NCBI RefSeq assembly: GCF_010468565.1
Contig: NZ_WUEG01000002.1
Location: 127,933 to 191,932 of the forward strand
Source: Allomuricauda sp. TY007
GTDB lineage: Bacteria; Bacteroidota; Bacteroidia; Flavobacteriales; Flavobacteriaceae
Length of the DNA stretch: 64,000 nucleotides
Direction: 5' to 3'
In this document: positions 44,879 through 52,635 of the stretch, piece by piece
Layout of the letters: every line of letters begins with the position of its first letter
Position numbering within the stretch: the stretch's first letter is position 1
Position numbers and translations under genes: made by a program
The notes under the pieces: generated by a model
Databases searched by the model: none
The model's input: the letters and a program-made list of their open reading frames with translations, nothing else
Told to the model about the DNA's origin: nothing

Positions 44879-45424
44879 CTATACCGTTGCGGCTTCCACT
44901 ACGGGAAAGTCGATATCGGTATTGGCCGTATTGTTGAAATAATTGGTCAAAATGTTCAAGGCTACGTGCGCCACGATCTCGCCCACGGCACCATCGGAAA
45001 AACCGGCAGCTTTTACGGTTTCTACATCTTCGGCGGAAACGCGTCCGTTTTTGGAAATCAAGGTTTTTGCAAACTGAAGTGCCGCGGCCACTTTGGGGTC
45101 GGAGTTGATGCCATCCCTAGCGGATTGAAGCGTAGTGGTGTCGATGCCTACCAATTTTTCGCCGATAAAGGAGTGTGCGGAAAGGCAGTAGTTACAGACG
45201 TTGGATTCGGCAACGGTCAAGGCCAACAATTCGCCCAATTTTCCGCCCAAGGACCCTTTGCCCAAGGCATCGCTCAAGTTCAAATAGCCTTCCAATACGG
45301 CTGGGGAGTTACCCATGGTTTTCATCATGTTGGGCACCATGCCCAATTTGCCTTGGATGCCTTCAAATAATTCTTTTGATCTTCCGGTTGCTTCCTTTGG
45401 ATCTAATGCTTGTAAACGTGTCAT
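44879..45424 (-). CDS. Carboxymuconolactone decarboxylase / AhpD-like protein
   Basis: The 181-residue product has the CMD fold with LLALTVAESNVCNYCLSAHS near residue 70-88; CxxC plus His (C76-N-Y-C79-x3-H83 by my count) is the AhpD peroxidase-type redox centre. It should act as an alkylhydroperoxidase-like thiol enzyme in the cytoplasm. It is the first gene of a three-gene operon and is preceded by the operator-promoter block at 45473-45543. The context supports an oxidant or electrophile response. Confidence 0.9.
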   Translation of the reverse strand: MTRLQALDPKEATGRSKELFEGIQGKLGMVPNMMKTMGNSPAVLEGYLNLSDALGKGSLGGKLGELLALTVAESNVCNYCLSAHSFIGEKLVGIDTTTLQSARDGINSDPKVAAALQFAKTLISKNGRVSAEDVETVKAAGFSDGAVGEIVAHVALNILTNYFNNTANTDIDFPVVEAATV

Positions 45425-45472
45425 AACTTTCTGTTTTTTTAATGAATAAATGGTTTGTCATTATTGACATTA

Positions 45473-45543
45473 CAAAGGTGCGGCGATGTGTGTTCAGATA
45501 AAATGGACAGATGTCGCAACTGCATGGACAATTTTCCCTTTGG
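45473..45543 (-). promoter_or_regulatory. Operator-promoter of the AhpD-like/YHS/NTF2 operon
   Basis: Plus-strand ATGGACA half-sites lie at 45503-45509 and 45524-45530, 21 bp apart, with TCGC-A-ACT between them and TTTTCCC just outside. The minus-strand -7-like box CACCTTTG (CAAAGGTG at 45473-45480) is 22 nt from the nearer half-site. By hand alignment 52 of 71 positions match the block at 46540-46610. Two-turn spacing suits an AraC-type dimer. Confidence 0.75.
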
Positions 45544-45584
45544 GTACTCAAACTGATGAATAGCAACTAAAAAGAATTGCTATG

Positions 45585-45664
45585 CGTCATTCTGAATTTA
45601 TTTCAGAATCTCACCGAGTGATGACCCAATCATGATGAGAACCTGAAACAAGTTCAGGTTGACG
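45585..45664. repeat. Dispersed double-hairpin repeat, diverged copy
   Basis: TTCTGAA..TTCAGAA near 45590-45606 and CCTGAA-acaag-TTCAGG near 45640-45657 repeat the layout of the copies at 8525-8631 and 52380-52484, with much substitution. Confidence 0.65.
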
Positions 45665-45700
45665 AAAACTACATCTTAGCCAGATGACTCTCAACAAAAA

Positions 45701-45732
45701 AGAAGGGCCGAACCTATGGTTCGACCCTTCTT
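45701..45732. terminator. Intrinsic terminator of the isochorismatase gene
   Basis: AGAAGGGCCGAACC at 45701-45714 pairs with GGTTCGACCCTTCT at 45718-45731 with one G.A-type irregularity and a short loop. It lies 31 bp beyond the minus-strand stop and can act in both directions. Confidence 0.8.
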
Positions 45733-45763
45733 CACTCCACTGTAACATCACGCTCACTGATGT

Positions 45764-46498
45764 TTATTTGATTGGATGCATTTTCAATTCCTTCACCAAT
45801 TCATCTGTGGTAAATACTTTACTGGAAATCATTTTGTAGTTGGTCTGGGCAGCTTGGTCGCCGTCCAATCCAGGCAGTTTGGCAGAAGCGGTGGCGTCGC
45901 CCACAACAGCAACTTCAAAGCCGTTCTCCACCAGTTCCCTCATGTGCGATTCGGCACAAAGGTTACCTGACATACCTGCCAAGATCACTTTGTCCACTCC
46001 TTGTTTGCGCAACTGAAGGGCCAAATCGTTGGATTCGGAACCGAATACTTTATGTGGACTGGTCACCACTACCCTATCCTTGTTGATGTACTTTTTGTAA
46101 CGGGGCAACCAATCGGCTCCCGAACCTTCAAATCCTTTAACGTTCAATTGGTCTCCACGGTCGAACATGTTGATGTTGTGCATCAATTTTTCAAGGGTTC
46201 CCTCGAACTTCCACACGTGATCATGCTCGTAGTAATAGTGTGGAGAAACAAATACGGGAATGTTGTACTCTTCGCCCAATTTAAAAATGGTCTCCAGGTT
46301 CTCAATGGTGTTGTTTTCCTGAACGCTCTGTCCCACGGCACCCCAAGCCACTCCATCGGGACTTAGGAAATCGTTTTGTGGGTCGGTAATGACAATGGCG
46401 GTGGTTCCGTCAATGGCAAAACCGGGTTCTGGCAATTGGGCATACACGCCCGTTACGGTAATCAAGAACAGTGTTAATGTTCGCATCAAATTTTTCAT
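45764..46498 (-). CDS. Isochorismatase-like cysteine hydrolase, exported
   Basis: From the ATG at 46498 the 244-residue product has a signal peptide (MKNLMRTLTLFLITVTGVYAQ). The longer frame to 46591 runs into the operator and is unlikely. The fold shows IVITDPQNDFL with the catalytic Asp near residue 38 and VILAGMSGNLCAESHMRE with the catalytic Cys near 188; VVVTSPHKVFG carries a Lys near the expected position of the triad Lys. It should hydrolyse a small amide or ester in the periplasm. It has its own copy of the shared operator upstream. Confidence 0.88.
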   Translation of the reverse strand: MKNLMRTLTLFLITVTGVYAQLPEPGFAIDGTTAIVITDPQNDFLSPDGVAWGAVGQSVQENNTIENLETIFKLGEEYNIPVFVSPHYYYEHDHVWKFEGTLEKLMHNINMFDRGDQLNVKGFEGSGADWLPRYKKYINKDRVVVTSPHKVFGSESNDLALQLRKQGVDKVILAGMSGNLCAESHMRELVENGFEVAVVGDATASAKLPGLDGDQAAQTNYKMISSKVFTTDELVKELKMHPIK

Positions 46499-46539
46499 GG
46501 TATTCTTTTTTAACTGATTAAACTTAAATTTTGATGGAA

Positions 46540-46610
46540 CAAAGTTGCGGCAATGCCATGGGCGAAAAAATGGACAAACTTCGCCACTCAATGGACAGTT
46601 TTCCCCTTGG
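46540..46610 (-). promoter_or_regulatory. Operator-promoter of the isochorismatase gene
   Basis: ATGGACA half-sites lie at 46570-46576 and 46591-46597, exactly 21 bp apart, with TCGC-C-ACT between and TTTTCCC outside. CAAAGTTG at 46540-46547 (minus-strand CAACTTTG, one base from TAnnTTTG) is 22 nt away, the same distance as in the block at 45473-45543. The conserved geometry strongly suggests one regulator. Confidence 0.75.
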
Positions 46611-46646
46611 TTTTACTCGGTATAAAATTTTGTTGCTTCAAAAACA

Positions 46647-46679
46647 CCATTCGTCAATCCAAATGAGCCATTCGTCAAT
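46647..46679 (+). promoter_or_regulatory. 21-bp-spaced direct repeat before the small membrane gene
   Basis: CCATTCGTCAAT occurs at 46647-46658 and again, identical, at 46668-46679, 21 bp start to start. A possible -7 box TAGTTTCG is at 46708-46715. The half-site differs from ATGGACA, but the spacing is the same, so it may be another AraC-family site. Confidence 0.55.
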
Positions 46680-46731
46680 TGCATGCGTAAAATATTTGCA
46701 TAAAGTGTAGTTTCGCCCTCAAAATAAGAGT

Positions 46732-46851
46732 ATGACTACATTAGAAACTATAAACGCCTTACAGATATTCTGCTTGGTAGCATTGGGGTTTATTATTTAC
46801 ATAGCCGGATGGCTCCATGGTGCCCATTGGGGCAAAAGAAACAAGGTTTAA
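46732..46851 (+). CDS. 39-residue single-pass membrane peptide
   Basis: ATG at 46732 opens a 39-codon frame ending TAA at 46851. The peptide starts MTTLETINALQIFCLVALG, has one membrane helix at about residues 10-29 (FCLVALGFIIYIAGW), and a basic tail HWGKRNKV that should stay in the cytoplasm (positive-inside rule, N-out). It is too short for normal gene finding, but the helix, tail and regulated-looking upstream region support it. It is divergent from the isochorismatase gene across the operator region. Function is unknown; a regulator or subunit of a membrane complex is possible. Confidence 0.6.
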   Translation: MTTLETINALQIFCLVALGFIIYIAGWLHGAHWGKRNKV

Positions 46852-46946
46852 TACAATAGCCAGGTATATATTGGCGTTGAATCCATTCCAAACCAACTTA
46901 AACCTACTTAGCCATTTTTTGGAGACACCCCAATATTGAGCGTATT

Positions 46947-47279
46947 TTGGCCTATTTCGGCGATGGGCGATACACCATTAAGATCGACATGCTACGCACC
47001 GGGGAAATACGCTATTTGTGTTGGCACAAGAGCAATAGTATTTTGGCCGAACCCAACTTGATCCTTCGGAACGGAAAAATGAAGCAGGCCCCGAACGGAG
47101 AAAACACGGAATATGTTTTTTTATTTGAAGAACGGGTTTTTACCGTAGAACACATTGCTTCAAAAGTGAAGGGAGGGACAAATTACTTTTTTATCGAGGT
47201 CACCGATGAGTATCATAAAAAGAGTACATGGAAAATGGAGCAAATACCCATTCCCAAATACTTTCGCCACTTAGTTTGA
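46947..47279 (+). CDS. Hypothetical protein with uncertain start
   Basis: A 110-residue frame begins at a TTG; the open frame continues upstream to about 46902 with plausible coding sequence (IFWRHPNIERIL) but without ATG or GTG. The sequence looks globular and strand-rich (RYTIKIDMLRTGEIRYLCW, FLFEERVFTVEHI), ending in basic residues. I recognise no family. It may be a 5'-truncated gene whose start was lost, or use a rare start codon. Confidence 0.45.
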   Translation: MAYFGDGRYTIKIDMLRTGEIRYLCWHKSNSILAEPNLILRNGKMKQAPNGENTEYVFLFEERVFTVEHIASKVKGGTNYFFIEVTDEYHKKSTWKMEQIPIPKYFRHLV

Positions 47280-47441
47280 CCCGTATTGCATTTTGATACT
47301 GTTTTGAGTGATATTAGTTGTTTTTATTCTTGATGTTGTTTTTAACGAAAAATCAGCGAAATTAGCATCGTGCACCATTAAGGTTAGATCTTGCTTTGTA
47401 AAGTCCTGTTCAGGAAATTGGCCTACTAAATTTACTAAAAG

Positions 47442-47951
47442 ATGAATTTTAAGCATTCACTTATTGTGCTATCTTCCATATTGGTGTCATGTAATTCCAC
47501 TGACAAGAATTCACCGACTTATTCCCGTTGGGTTGGAGATATTGCACACGACCCACAAATAGACGGGGAACATTTTCAACCATGCCATGGAGATGACCAA
47601 ATTTATCAATACTTCAATATGCAGCGAGGTTTGCAGTTTGAAGGAGAAAAAATAGCAATAGAGCGTTACTTCTTAAAAAACTATCAACCAGTAAAAACCA
47701 ATCAATCAGGTTGGATAAGGGTACGCTTTATAGTCAACTGTATAGGGGAAACGGGAAGGTTCAGAATATTAGAGTCCGACGAAAACTACCAGGAAAGACC
47801 ATTTGACAAAAAAATATCACATCAATTATTACAATTATCAAAAAAGTTGAAAGGATGGGAAATCCAAACCAAAGACGAGGAGCCTGTAGATTATTATCAG
47901 TATTTAATATTCAAAATCAATAATGGTGAAATTGAAAAAGTAATGCCATGA
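47442..47951 (+). CDS. Lipoprotein with a TonB-C-like domain
   Basis: The 169-residue product has a lipobox LVSCNSTD (Cys17). Its second half, GWIRVRFIVNCIGETGRFRI...FDKKISHQLLQLSKKLKGWE, resembles the C-terminal TonB domain (strand, strand, helix, strand) that Bacteroidota use in small secreted proteins. There is no membrane anchor of classical TonB, so it is not an energy transducer. It overlaps the next gene by 4 bp (ATGA), so the two are coupled. Confidence 0.75.
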   Translation: MNFKHSLIVLSSILVSCNSTDKNSPTYSRWVGDIAHDPQIDGEHFQPCHGDDQIYQYFNMQRGLQFEGEKIAIERYFLKNYQPVKTNQSGWIRVRFIVNCIGETGRFRILESDENYQERPFDKKISHQLLQLSKKLKGWEIQTKDEEPVDYYQYLIFKINNGEIEKVMP

Positions 47952-48793
47952 AAAAACTGCTATTTTTTATTTTCCTTCCAATCAATCTATTACATGCCCA
48001 ACCAAATTGCAATTATTTTAAATATACTGGGCAAATGGAACGCTACAAGGCGTGTTTGGCAGCCGAAAAAATTTCCGAACATTATCAGTTCACCAGAGAA
48101 TTTCAATCCATCCTCGACAGCGCCATTACCATAGACCCCACATGGGATTACCCATATAGGGCAAAATCCACGGCCTATTTAAAGAGTGGCGATTTTATTA
48201 CATGGAAAAAATTGATAGACAAAGCTGTTGCGTACGACACCTTGGCCAATTTATATTATCGGGGGCGGTGTAGGTTTAATTTTTTTAGGGATTATAAAGG
48301 GGCCATAGCAGATTTTAAGATGCTTAAACAGGTAATTTACAACCAAAATAAGGTCAAAGAATTATTGATTCATGATGATACCCACGTAGATACTTTTTTA
48401 GCCCTGTGCTATAGATCTTTGGGAGAAACAGAAAAAGCCATCGAAATAATGACATCCAGAATGGCCACCCCTTCCTACTCTTCCGGATTGTTTGATCATT
48501 TACATTTGGGCTGCATGTATTTGGAACAAGAAGAATACATTGAGGCGATAGAACAGTTCAAAAAACAGGAAGCCATTAACGATTTGGCCGAAAATAGATT
48601 TTACATTGCCATTGCCTATAAGAATGTCCTTGATCAAGAAAATTATCTAATTAATTTAAAAACAGCCAAAGAATATCTTCAACAGGGCAAGCGGGTCCAC
48701 GACTACTATGTGGAAAATATTGATAAAATTTATTGGGCAAATATTCTGGAAGAAGAAAAGGGCATACCAAAAGGGATATCGGTTCAGAAATAA
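47948..48793 (+). CDS. Tetratricopeptide-repeat protein, exported
   Basis: The 281-residue product begins with a signal peptide (LLFFIFLPINLLHAQ). TPR-type helices follow: AITIDPTWDYPYRAKSTAYLKSGD region near 55-80, YDTLANLYYRGRCRFNFFRDYKGAIADF near 95-122, then LALCYRSLGETEKAIEIM and HLGCMYLEQEEYIEAIEQF. It should mediate protein contacts in the periplasm. It is translationally coupled to the TonB-C-like lipoprotein, so the two probably act together. Confidence 0.8.
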   Translation: MKKLLFFIFLPINLLHAQPNCNYFKYTGQMERYKACLAAEKISEHYQFTREFQSILDSAITIDPTWDYPYRAKSTAYLKSGDFITWKKLIDKAVAYDTLANLYYRGRCRFNFFRDYKGAIADFKMLKQVIYNQNKVKELLIHDDTHVDTFLALCYRSLGETEKAIEIMTSRMATPSYSSGLFDHLHLGCMYLEQEEYIEAIEQFKKQEAINDLAENRFYIAIAYKNVLDQENYLINLKTAKEYLQQGKRVHDYYVENIDKIYWANILEEEKGIPKGISVQK

Positions 48794-48898
48794 AATTGAA
48801 CAAACTATAGTATCTTTACTTAAGCTGAATCAGCATTCTTAGTTGCATCAATTTTTGACCAAAATATTGGTGACAACAAAATATAAACTGGTACAATT

Positions 48899-49105
48899 AT
48901 GACAACGAAAGAGTACACCAACGGAGAGGTCACCATATTATGGCAGCCCGAAAAATGCATTCATTCTGGAATATGCGTCAAAACATTGCCCAAAGTTTAC
49001 AACCCTAAAGAAAAGCCTTGGGTCAAACCCGAAAATGCCACTAGTCAGGAGTTGATAAATCAAGTATCTAAATGTCCTTCGGGCGCATTGAGTATAAAAA
49101 AGTAA
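48899..49105 (+). CDS. Divergent mono-cluster [4Fe-4S]-like protein
   Basis: The 68-residue product matches the Fer4_19 type: EYTNGEVTILWQPEKCIHSGICVKTLP with two Cys, then KPENATSQELINQVSKCPSGALS with a third Cys. Position of the usual fourth ligand is not clear, so cluster type is inferred from the family. It probably shuttles electrons or senses redox. A GNAT gene starts 6 bp after its stop and a DCC gene follows, suggesting one small transcript. Confidence 0.86.
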   Translation: MTTKEYTNGEVTILWQPEKCIHSGICVKTLPKVYNPKEKPWVKPENATSQELINQVSKCPSGALSIKK

Positions 49106-49111
49106 GGTGTT

Positions 49112-49396
49112 TTGGTTAAAATAGAGAGAGAAGAAAATCAAAGAAAAGGTAGGTTTGCAATCTACGATGAGGGCAAATTTGCTGGCGAAATGACTTATAC
49201 TTGGGCCGGAACAACCAAATTTATTATAGACCATACCGGAATTGAAGAAGCGTTCGGAGGAAAAGGATATGGAAAAATGTTGGTGATGAAAGCCGTAGAA
49301 TTTGCTAGAGAAAAAGGCGTGAAAATTTTACCGCTCTGTCCATTTGCAAAAGCAGAATTTGATAAAAACAGTAGCATTGCAGATGTCAGGTTTTAG
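49112..49396 (+). CDS. Small GNAT-fold N-acetyltransferase (YjdJ-like)
   Basis: The 94-residue product starts at a TTG, 6 bp after the ferredoxin-like gene. It has the short GNAT core: strands FAIYDEGKFAGEMTYTW, then EEAFGGKGYGKMLVMKAVEFA with the acetyl-CoA-binding GxGxG/K loop near residue 52, and ILPLCPFAKAEF. Proteins of this size are the GCN5-related YjdJ group of unknown substrate; they often neighbour the same mono-cluster ferredoxin. Confidence 0.86.
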   Translation: MVKIEREENQRKGRFAIYDEGKFAGEMTYTWAGTTKFIIDHTGIEEAFGGKGYGKMLVMKAVEFAREKGVKILPLCPFAKAEFDKNSSIADVRF

Positions 49397-49405
49397 TCAA
49401 GTGTT

Positions 49406-49822
49406 ATGAACAAGTTGGAAAACGGTAAAAAAATAATTCTGTTCGATGGGGTCTGCAATTTGTGCAATGGTTCTGTCCAATTTGTAATCAAACGGGACAA
49501 AAAAGATGTATTCCGCTATGCGGCCTTGCAAAGTGAGGCTGGACAAGAATTGGTAAAGCAACGCAATATTGATACCAGTAAGGTGGACTCCATTATCCTT
49601 ATCGAACCCGGAGTGGCCTACTACACAAAATCCGACGCAGCTTTGGAAATTGCCCAAGACCTTGGTGGATTATGGAAATTGACCGCTGTTTTTACATGGA
49701 TTCCCACTTCTGTTCGAAACGGAATCTATGATTTTATTGCCCAAAACCGTTATAAATGGTTTGGCAAGCAAGAATCTTGTATGATTCCCACACCTGAGTT
49801 AAAGGCCAAGTTTTTGGATTAA
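49406..49822 (+). CDS. DCC family thiol-disulfide oxidoreductase-like protein (DUF393)
   Basis: The 138-residue product has the DCC signature ILFDGVCNLCNGSVQFVIKR near residue 11, in which CxxC sits after DG, followed by FRYAALQS and YYTKSDAALEIAQDLGG. These proteins resemble thioredoxin-fold oxidoreductases; substrates are unknown. It converges on the symporter gene with a 4-bp overlap (49819-49822). Confidence 0.92.
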   Translation: MNKLENGKKIILFDGVCNLCNGSVQFVIKRDKKDVFRYAALQSEAGQELVKQRNIDTSKVDSIILIEPGVAYYTKSDAALEIAQDLGGLWKLTAVFTWIPTSVRNGIYDFIAQNRYKWFGKQESCMIPTPELKAKFLD

Positions 49823-51156
49823 CTATCCTTTCCTTTTACTTCATCCAAATGATCATCCCATTCCTCTACATGCGGGTCCCCAAGTTTATCAACAGATTTG
49901 GCAACCAACATGGAAACGGTAGCATCACCGGTAACATTTACAACAGTTCTACACATATCCAACGGTCTATCAACGGCGAAAATCAAGGCCAAACCAATGG
50001 CCAATTTATCGGCCGGGAATCCAATGGACTCCAATACGATGACCAACATTACCATTCCTGCACCTGGAACTGCTGCTGAACCAATCGACGCCAATAAGGC
50101 CGTCAAAACGATGGTCAACTGGTTACCAAAGGTTAGGTCAAACCCAAGGGCTTGCGAAATAAATACTGCGGCCACACCTTGGTACAGGCTTGTGCCGTCC
50201 ATATTAATGGTAGCGCCAACGGGCAACACAAAACTGGATACTTCTTTGTCCACACCAATGTGTTCCTCTACCCTTTCCATGGTCACAGGCAAAGTGGCTG
50301 CACTGGAACTGGTCGAGAAAGCCAATAATTGTGCAGGACTTATCTCTTTTAAAAACCAAAATGGATTTTTCTTGGTAACTAGCCCTACAATAGTCGCATA
50401 GAATACAATCATTAAGGCAAGCCCCAATACTACCACACCAGCATATTTCAACAGGGCCAATAACAAGTCTGGATCACTTGATGATACCACTACGCCCGCC
50501 AATAAGGCAAATACAGCGTAAGGGGCCGTCAACATGATCAAATCCACCATTTTTAGGACGACATAGTTGAGGGAATCGAAAAAATCTTTTAAGGGCTTTG
50601 CCTTTTTCTCCCCGATCAATAACATGGAAATACCAAGAAAAATGGTGAAGAAGATAACCTGAAGCATCAACGCATTGTCAGTCATTGCCGCCAAAGCATT
50701 GTCCGGTACCATATCTTCCAAAAATTGTAAGGGTCCGCTGTCCTTTTGTCTGGAAGCCTCTTCCAGTTTGGAGGTAACACCCGCATCTCCGGCGTAGGTG
50801 TCGGTAAGTTTGGTTACCGTTTCTTCCGAAATTCCACTACCTGGATTCAATACATTTACCAACAAAAGTCCGATGGTGATTGCCACCACCGTTGTGACGA
50901 TGTAAGTTCCAATGGTCCGGAGGCCTATATTTCTGAATTTTGAAATGTCTTTAAGATCGGAAATCCCTTTGACCAAAGATGCCAAAATAAGCGGTATGGC
51001 AATTAACTTGAGAAGTTTTACAAAAATGGTACCTAAAGGCTGAATCCAATCATTTACAAATTCCTTGCCCCAGCTAATTTGTGTCATCGCAAATCCAAAA
51101 AGAATACCAAGTAGCATCCCGATTAGGATTTGCCAGTGCAATTCCAGTTTCTTCAT
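49819..51156 (-). CDS. Dicarboxylate/amino acid:cation symporter (SDF/DAACS family)
   Basis: The 445-residue inner-membrane transporter has the GltPh-like architecture: eight helices with re-entrant loops HP1 SSSAATLPVTM near residue 275 and HP2 SIGSAAVPGAGMVML near 360, and the substrate and Na+ site NMDGTSLYQG in TM7 and DRPLDMCRTVVNVTGDA in TM8. The DxxxD and NMDGT signatures are intact. It takes up glutamate, aspartate or C4-dicarboxylates with Na+ or H+. It converges on the DCC gene. Confidence 0.95.
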   Translation of the reverse strand: MKKLELHWQILIGMLLGILFGFAMTQISWGKEFVNDWIQPLGTIFVKLLKLIAIPLILASLVKGISDLKDISKFRNIGLRTIGTYIVTTVVAITIGLLLVNVLNPGSGISEETVTKLTDTYAGDAGVTSKLEEASRQKDSGPLQFLEDMVPDNALAAMTDNALMLQVIFFTIFLGISMLLIGEKKAKPLKDFFDSLNYVVLKMVDLIMLTAPYAVFALLAGVVVSSSDPDLLLALLKYAGVVVLGLALMIVFYATIVGLVTKKNPFWFLKEISPAQLLAFSTSSSAATLPVTMERVEEHIGVDKEVSSFVLPVGATINMDGTSLYQGVAAVFISQALGFDLTFGNQLTIVLTALLASIGSAAVPGAGMVMLVIVLESIGFPADKLAIGLALIFAVDRPLDMCRTVVNVTGDATVSMLVAKSVDKLGDPHVEEWDDHLDEVKGKDS

Positions 51157-51214
51157 AAAAAGTTAAGTTAGCGACGGAAAGATACTTTTTTGAATGGAAA
51201 CGTCCTAACGCGGG

Positions 51215-52279
51215 CTAAATTTTGTTGGTTCGGGCCAAAAGTGAGTAGTCTGCCAAAACCAATGCTGCCATAGCTTCTACAATGGGAACTGCCCTTGGAA
51301 CAACACATGGATCGTGCCTTCCCTTACCCTGCGTGGTCACTTTTTCGCCTTCCTTATTGATGGTCTCGTAGGATTGTAGTACCGTGGCCACAGGTTTAAA
51401 AGCCACACTGAAATAAATATCCATTCCATTACTGATTCCACCTTGAACCCCACCACTGCGATTGGTTTTTGTAGTGCCATCCGTATTGAAAGCATCGTTA
51501 TGTTCGCTTCCTTTCATGGCAACTCCAGCAAAACCACTTCCGTACTCAAAACCTTTTACGGCATTGATGGACAACATGGCCTCTCCCAAGCGGGCATGAA
51601 GTTTATCAAAAACAGGTTCGCCTAAACCAATAGGTACATTTTGTATGACACAGGTAATTACGCCACCAATGGTATCGCCCTCTTTTTTGATGGATTTGAT
51701 GTAGTCCTCCATCTTCTGGGCGGTTTCGGTGTCGGGACAACGAACGGCATTCGACTCGATATTTGAAAAATCCAATTCTTGATAAGGCTTGTCCAATTTC
51801 ATCTCCCCAACTTGGGAGACAAAGGCGTTTATTTTAATATCACTTAAAAATTGCTTTGCAATGGCGCCTGCCACTACCCTACTGGCCGTTTCACGAGCGG
51901 AGCTTCTTCCACCACCCCGGTAATCACGGAAACCATATTTTTTATCATACACGTAATCCGCATGCGATGGTCGGTACGAATCTTTGATATGTGAATAATC
52001 TTTCGACTTTTGATTGGTGTTATGAATGGCAAAGCCAATCGGCGTACCCGTAGTTTTCCCTTCGAACACTCCCGAGTAAATCTCGACTGTATCAGGTTCC
52101 TTTCGCTGGGTTACAATAGCGGATTGCCCGGGCTTTCTTCTGTTCAACTCCTCCTGGACCTTTTCCAAGTCCAATGTTATCCCTGCAGGACAACCATCAA
52201 TGATGCCCCCCAATGCTTTTCCGTGAGATTCACCAAAGGTGGTGAGTCTAAAAAGTTGTCCAAACGAATTTCCTGCCAT
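51215..52279 (-). CDS. aroC: Chorismate synthase
   Basis: The 354-residue enzyme catalyses the last shikimate-pathway step, converting EPSP to chorismate with reduced FMN. Signatures are [19 protein letters not shown] near residue 14, [17 protein letters not shown] near 115-131, [15 protein letters not shown] near 245, [10 protein letters not shown] and [11 protein letters not shown] near 320. It is full length. It is monocistronic between the symporter and a repeat-bearing gap. Confidence 0.98.
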   Translation of the reverse strand: MAGNSFGQLFRLTTFGESHGKALGGIIDGCPAGITLDLEKVQEELNRRKPGQSAIVTQRKEPDTVEIYSGVFEGKTTGTPIGFAIHNTNQKSKDYSHIKDSYRPSHADYVYDKKYGFRDYRGGGRSSARETASRVVAGAIAKQFLSDIKINAFVSQVGEMKLDKPYQELDFSNIESNAVRCPDTETAQKMEDYIKSIKKEGDTIGGVITCVIQNVPIGLGEPVFDKLHARLGEAMLSINAVKGFEYGSGFAGVAMKGSEHNDAFNTDGTTKTNRSGGVQGGISNGMDIYFSVAFKPVATVLQSYETINKEGEKVTTQGKGRHDPCVVPRAVPIVEAMAALVLADYSLLARTNKI

Positions 52280-52379
52280 TCGGTATAAAAATTATTTTGC
52301 TTTCAAAGGTAGATGTTACAAATCTAATTCAAAAACAAGGTTTTGGCTTTCTAATTGTCCTTAAATACTTCATAGTAGT

Positions 52380-52484
52380 GTTTTTGGTGTCATGTTGAAC
52401 TTGTTTCAACATCTCATCCTGTTAAAGATGAGCATCTTTATGTGACCCTGAATCAAGTTCAGGGTGACGTTGATAATATTATGA
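52380..52484. repeat. Dispersed double-hairpin repeat, copy 2 (inverted)
   Basis: Reverse complement matches 8525-8631 almost base for base, including TGTTGAA-cttgt-TTCAACA near 52392-52410 and CCCTGAA-tcaag-TTCAGGG near 52446-52464. It fills much of the 356-bp gap between aroC and the phosphoesterase gene; no gene is seen there. Confidence 0.88.
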
Positions 52485-52635
52485 CCCATTACGGATATTC
52501 AATTTTAGCTTAATGTTATTGTAACATAATTCATCTTAACGTGATATTTTTTTAACAATATGCTCATGAATTAATGATTTGAATTTGATTTCTATTTTAT
52601 TCCAATCTTTTTAATTTGTATTAAACCCTATACCA

